Assembly: GCF_932294415.1 (NCBI RefSeq)
Contig: NC_065535.1
Location: 30,046,782-30,110,781 of the forward strand
Reading direction: 5' to 3'
DNA: 64,000 nt
Source of the DNA: Quercus robur
Taxonomy: Eukaryota; Streptophyta; Magnoliopsida; Fagales; Fagaceae
In this document: piece by piece, positions 60,890 through 64,000 of the stretch
How the letters are laid out: each line of letters starts with the position of its first letter
Position numbering within the stretch: the first letter of the stretch is position 1
Translations under genes and position numbers: made by a program
The notes under the pieces: model-generated
The model's database searches: none
Told to the model about the DNA's origin: nothing
The model's input: only the letters and a program-made list of their open reading frames with translations

Positions 60890-62903
60890 TCAGAAAAATA
60901 TGATTGAAACACCCATAGTGAAGCATCCTGCAGCTACCCAAGGGCTCAAACGTTCACCTGTTTTAAGAAGATAGCACAGGTCATCTACTGAACAATTAGA
61001 GCATCTAATGCAGGCTAAAGAACAACATCTAATGTTAAAGGGTTGACCAGGTATATCAGATACTCGGAAGTTTTCTTTTTTTGATAGGCATCAGATACTC
61101 AGAACATTAGTAGCAGATTTGACATGTAGTATCTGAAAGATAGCAGACTACAAGAGTAGGCAGATATATTGTTTGAAGGTTAGTCAGTATGTAGCTGGCT
61201 CAAAAATCACCAGCCAAGCATTTATAAAAATAGATCCATTTATTTGTGTCAAATGTTGATAGTTGATACTCAATATAAAAGCATTGGCCACTAATTATTT
61301 TGTGTATTCTTCAGCTCTTCTCCCAGGTTGTGGGGTTCTGCAGTTGGGACTATGGGTTTCTATCGTCCTCATGGACAAGCCCTAATGCATGGAATGAATC
61401 AGCATTACTAAAAGACATATGTAGAGTAGCATTGCTAGAAGATCCAACCAATGTTTCAATGTCAGTCTATGCCTTTATCCATGTATAGTAATAGCAAACA
61501 TGCACGAAAAGAACTTGATAAACCTACCAATTCTAGCTGCCTTCCAAAAGAATCCCCGAAACCTGCCAGTAGAAGACACACTATAAGGGAAATTTTGATT
61601 TGTACATTACCAAATCTTATACACACAGGCACACATAAACAAAGCTAAATACAAATGTTATGAAGAGCATTTCTTTAGAAGATAAAAGTGATCAAATAAA
61701 CAGAACAGACACTACTAGAAACAATGTTAAAGAATAACTAATTGGGGAGAGAACCCTCATACATTTGACTAGGATGGGAATAACAGGTTAGTAAAATACT
61801 TATCCACAACACTTAAAGAGTCAAGTATTAGAATTCATGACCTAGCATTTTCACAACATGCATACATGTGTCCACGCCTATTATCCACAAAAAACAAGCA
61901 GCCAAGCAGAATAACTATACATCTTATAAATGTCACTCTATACAATCTCAACAAAGAGATAGCTGCCCAAGCTCCAAACAGTGCAAAATAAACTCAAAAA
62001 TATTCCCCCCCCAAAAAAAAAAATCACATTTTAACATAAAATACTATATCTCAGCCTAAACAGTAAACTCGTGCTGATAAGGACTGTCTTTAAGCATTTC
62101 TTAGTACAATGCTCGAACTATACTAAGAATTGCTGCAGAAGGACAAAATTATACATACTAGTTACGATAGAACTGCTTTGAAGACTTAATGCCCCCAGAA
62201 TCCCAATGAGCTCTACCTCAAATGACACATCATCCTCTAATAATGGGATGGACAATGAGATCAAGAGACCATTTGGTTAGGCAATTTGGGAGCATAAAAG
62301 TGCGTTTTTAAAACCCAAAACGCTGTTTCATAACAGCAACTCCTTGTAACTTTTTTATAAACGCTAATTTTAAACTCAAAACGCAGTCCATGGATTTATG
62401 TAGTGGATGGTATTAGAAAAAATAAGACCATTGAACATCCATAGGAAAATCACAAATACTTAAAATGCTTGCAACATTACTGCTAAACCCAGACAATGTA
62501 GAAAAGAATTAGGCCACTCAAAAGTCAAAACCCACAAAATACTAATTATAATCAACAAGATCAAAGCAAAATTTACACCCAAAACAAAATTACAATTGCA
62601 CAATATAAATAAGTTGCCAATTTTGTTTATGCCCAACTAATAAAACGACTAAAAAATAAAGATAAAGCAACAACGAACCCGGTTTTCTGTTCAAGAAAGG
62701 TTGGGAACTGCATCTTCAGAAAAGTGCACGTGCAAATCACTAGCAGCACCACCGTCAAAAACGAATGGAAATTAAAAAGCGCTGACTGCAACCCATCAAC
62801 AATTTAATTAAAATACAAAAAAAAAAAAAAAAAAAAAAAAATCAACCCAGTAAAACCCATCTCTGATTTCAATCAAATAAGGAGGAGAAAGTTTCATTAC
62901 CAT
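60890..62903 (-). CDS. KISH: Protein kish (TMEM167) homologue, 70 aa, four coding exons
   Basis: Joining minus-strand segments 62903-62901 (only the ATG), 62785-62679, 61562-61528 and 60957-60890 at GT-AG borders gives 213 nt in frame. The product starts MSALFNFHSFLTVVLLVICT, continues with KMQFPTFLEQKTGFRGFFWK and ends with GERLSPWVAAGCFTMGVSII plus FF. This matches the highly conserved kish/TMEM167 family along its whole length (about 70-74 aa). There are two membrane helices (about 7-24 and 53-70). In animals and yeast, kish proteins act in the Golgi secretory pathway. A further non-coding 5' exon may end at 63084 (AAAACT then GTAAGTTT). No single ORF shows this gene, since the longest exon is 107 nt. 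The family match is strong; the plant role is inferred. Confidence 0.92.
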
Positions 62904-63084
62904 ATCTGGGGTCTCCTTGGATTAAATTTTTTTTTTTTAAACAAAATCCAGATTTTTGAGTCTACGATAAAAGTGGAAATAGAGGATTAGAAAATTAAAT
63001 CAAAATAATAAATAGCGTATAATTTTGAAGAGAATAAGAATTGGATTGACTTGGGAATTGGGATGGGAGAGTGTTAAACTTACA

Positions 63085-64000
63085 GTTTTTGAGAGCTCCT
63101 TTTTTAATGAAGTAAGAGGAAAAAGAAAGAATGAGTTTTGGGTTTTTTTTTTTTTCCCGTTTTCCTTAGGTTAAACGACTTCGTTTGGACATCAGTCAAT
63201 TCCACACAAAAGTCAAAACAGCCTTCATGCAACCAGTAGTAATCAATCATGGATCGGTTGGGTTGGAATTGTGGTATTTTTCAAGGATGTATTTGGGTTG
63301 ATGAATTTTCAATCCAGCCCAATCCATATTACTTTTACAAGTTTAAAACCCAACTCATGAGGGTTTGTTTTGGTCATCGACAGAACTGTAAAACAAACTA
63401 AATTATATATTCAAACTTAATTCTTTTTTTTTTTTTTTGTTAACAAACTCAAGCTTGTTTGTTCATGAATTACTTTGATTTTTTTTGTTCATATATGATA
63501 AATGCTACAACTACAAAATTTTCACATATTAATACTTATAATTAAGAACTAAATTATAATTGAAATTATTATGTTTGAGTTAATTAGATAGAATATTTTT
63601 GCTTATGAAATTATGAAAATGAGATTCACCTCATTTTTACTATTGTTCAGGGGCCTTTTTCGGTTGTCCAGCCACGTGTGGTCCGTTGGAGGGATGACCT
63701 TACTAGGCCTGGGTTCTTTTTGGGGAGTTGCGTCCGGAACTCAACATTGGGTCATATGGTCCAACAGCTACCGGTATATTTTTAAGCCTACAAAATCATT
63801 AAGGCCAAAATCTATGAATCACGATAATGGTTGAGTAAATATGTAATATGTGTTTGATATGATAGCTTTGATTAGTAGTTGTAATAGTAGTTGAAATTAA
63901 GTAATATGTATTTAAATGTGAAGCAATCATATACTCAATGATGTAAATTTAAGGATATGGAAGTAAAGTCACTTATCTTTGTATGGTTTATAGCTCCAGC
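63085..64000. other. Upstream of kish and end of window
   Basis: 63085-63200 is probably kish promoter and leader. From 63240 on there is AT-rich DNA with a 73-codon ORF at 63613-63834 that has no known motif and GC-richer context, possibly a transposon relic. No gene supported. Confidence 0.4.

Noticed and set aside
61300-61648. Two + strand ORFs over the kish introns
   Set aside because: They overlap the verified minus-strand exon 61562-61528 and have no family features.

Overview
This is a stretch of nuclear DNA from a flowering plant. Evidence for this is GT-AG introns, AT-rich intergenic DNA, plant LTR retrotransposons, LINE, SINE and foldback (MITE-like) insertions, and plant-specific gene families (SWEET, NIN-like protein, PSY-type peptide precursors, chloroplast beta-amylase). 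The genes and repeat styles suggest a woody eudicot, perhaps a rosid tree such as a Fagaceae member. That placement is an inference from general similarity and was not tested.

Layout. 1-7168 is the 3' part of a decayed Ty3/gypsy element of the Tat type: pol on the + strand, a 176-bp tandem repeat, a four-exon gene on the opposite strand, then the 3' LTR. Directly after it, at 7342-7577, lie two exons of a dead AP2-family gene. 9859-13328 (+) is a complete four-exon chloroplast beta-amylase-like gene. 13329-19500 is intergenic and holds a probable solo copia LTR (about 18215-19275). 19534-30420 (+) holds two related small secreted-peptide precursors that look like the PSY (tyrosine-sulfated peptide) family. 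The second copy is intact over three exons (81 aa). The first is broken by an in-frame stop in exon 2 and by a 5.7-kb young LTR retrotransposon (20109-25827, minus orientation, TSD CTTTC) between exons 2 and 3. That retrotransposon has no recognisable pol and carries twelve 80-bp tandem repeats.

30421-36986 is intergenic, with foldback elements, one of them split by a 939-bp TRIM-like element (35178-36116, TSD AATAT). 36987-40709 (+) is a kinesin light chain-related TPR gene (603 aa). 40710-49024 is intergenic with a 494-bp tandem duplication. 49025-52150 (+) is a clade II-like SWEET sugar transporter (258 aa, five exons). Converging on it, 52816-57971 (-) is a NIN-like protein of the NLP6/7 group (about 1069 aa, five exons) with a truncated LINE in its first intron and a SINE about 265 bp upstream of its ATG. 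60890-62903 (-) is a four-coding-exon gene for a 70-aa protein kish (TMEM167) homologue, found by joining short exons; its first coding exon supplies only the ATG.

The genes do not form a pathway or operon; they are independent eukaryotic transcription units (starch breakdown, peptide signalling, microtubule-linked trafficking, sugar transport, nitrate-responsive transcription, Golgi secretion). No CRISPR, rRNA or convincing tRNA gene was seen. The most unusual items are the PSY-like pair, the spliced antisense gene inside the Tat element, the pol-less LTR element whose 80-bp repeat array is open in all three frames of one strand, and the nested TRIM-in-MITE insertion.
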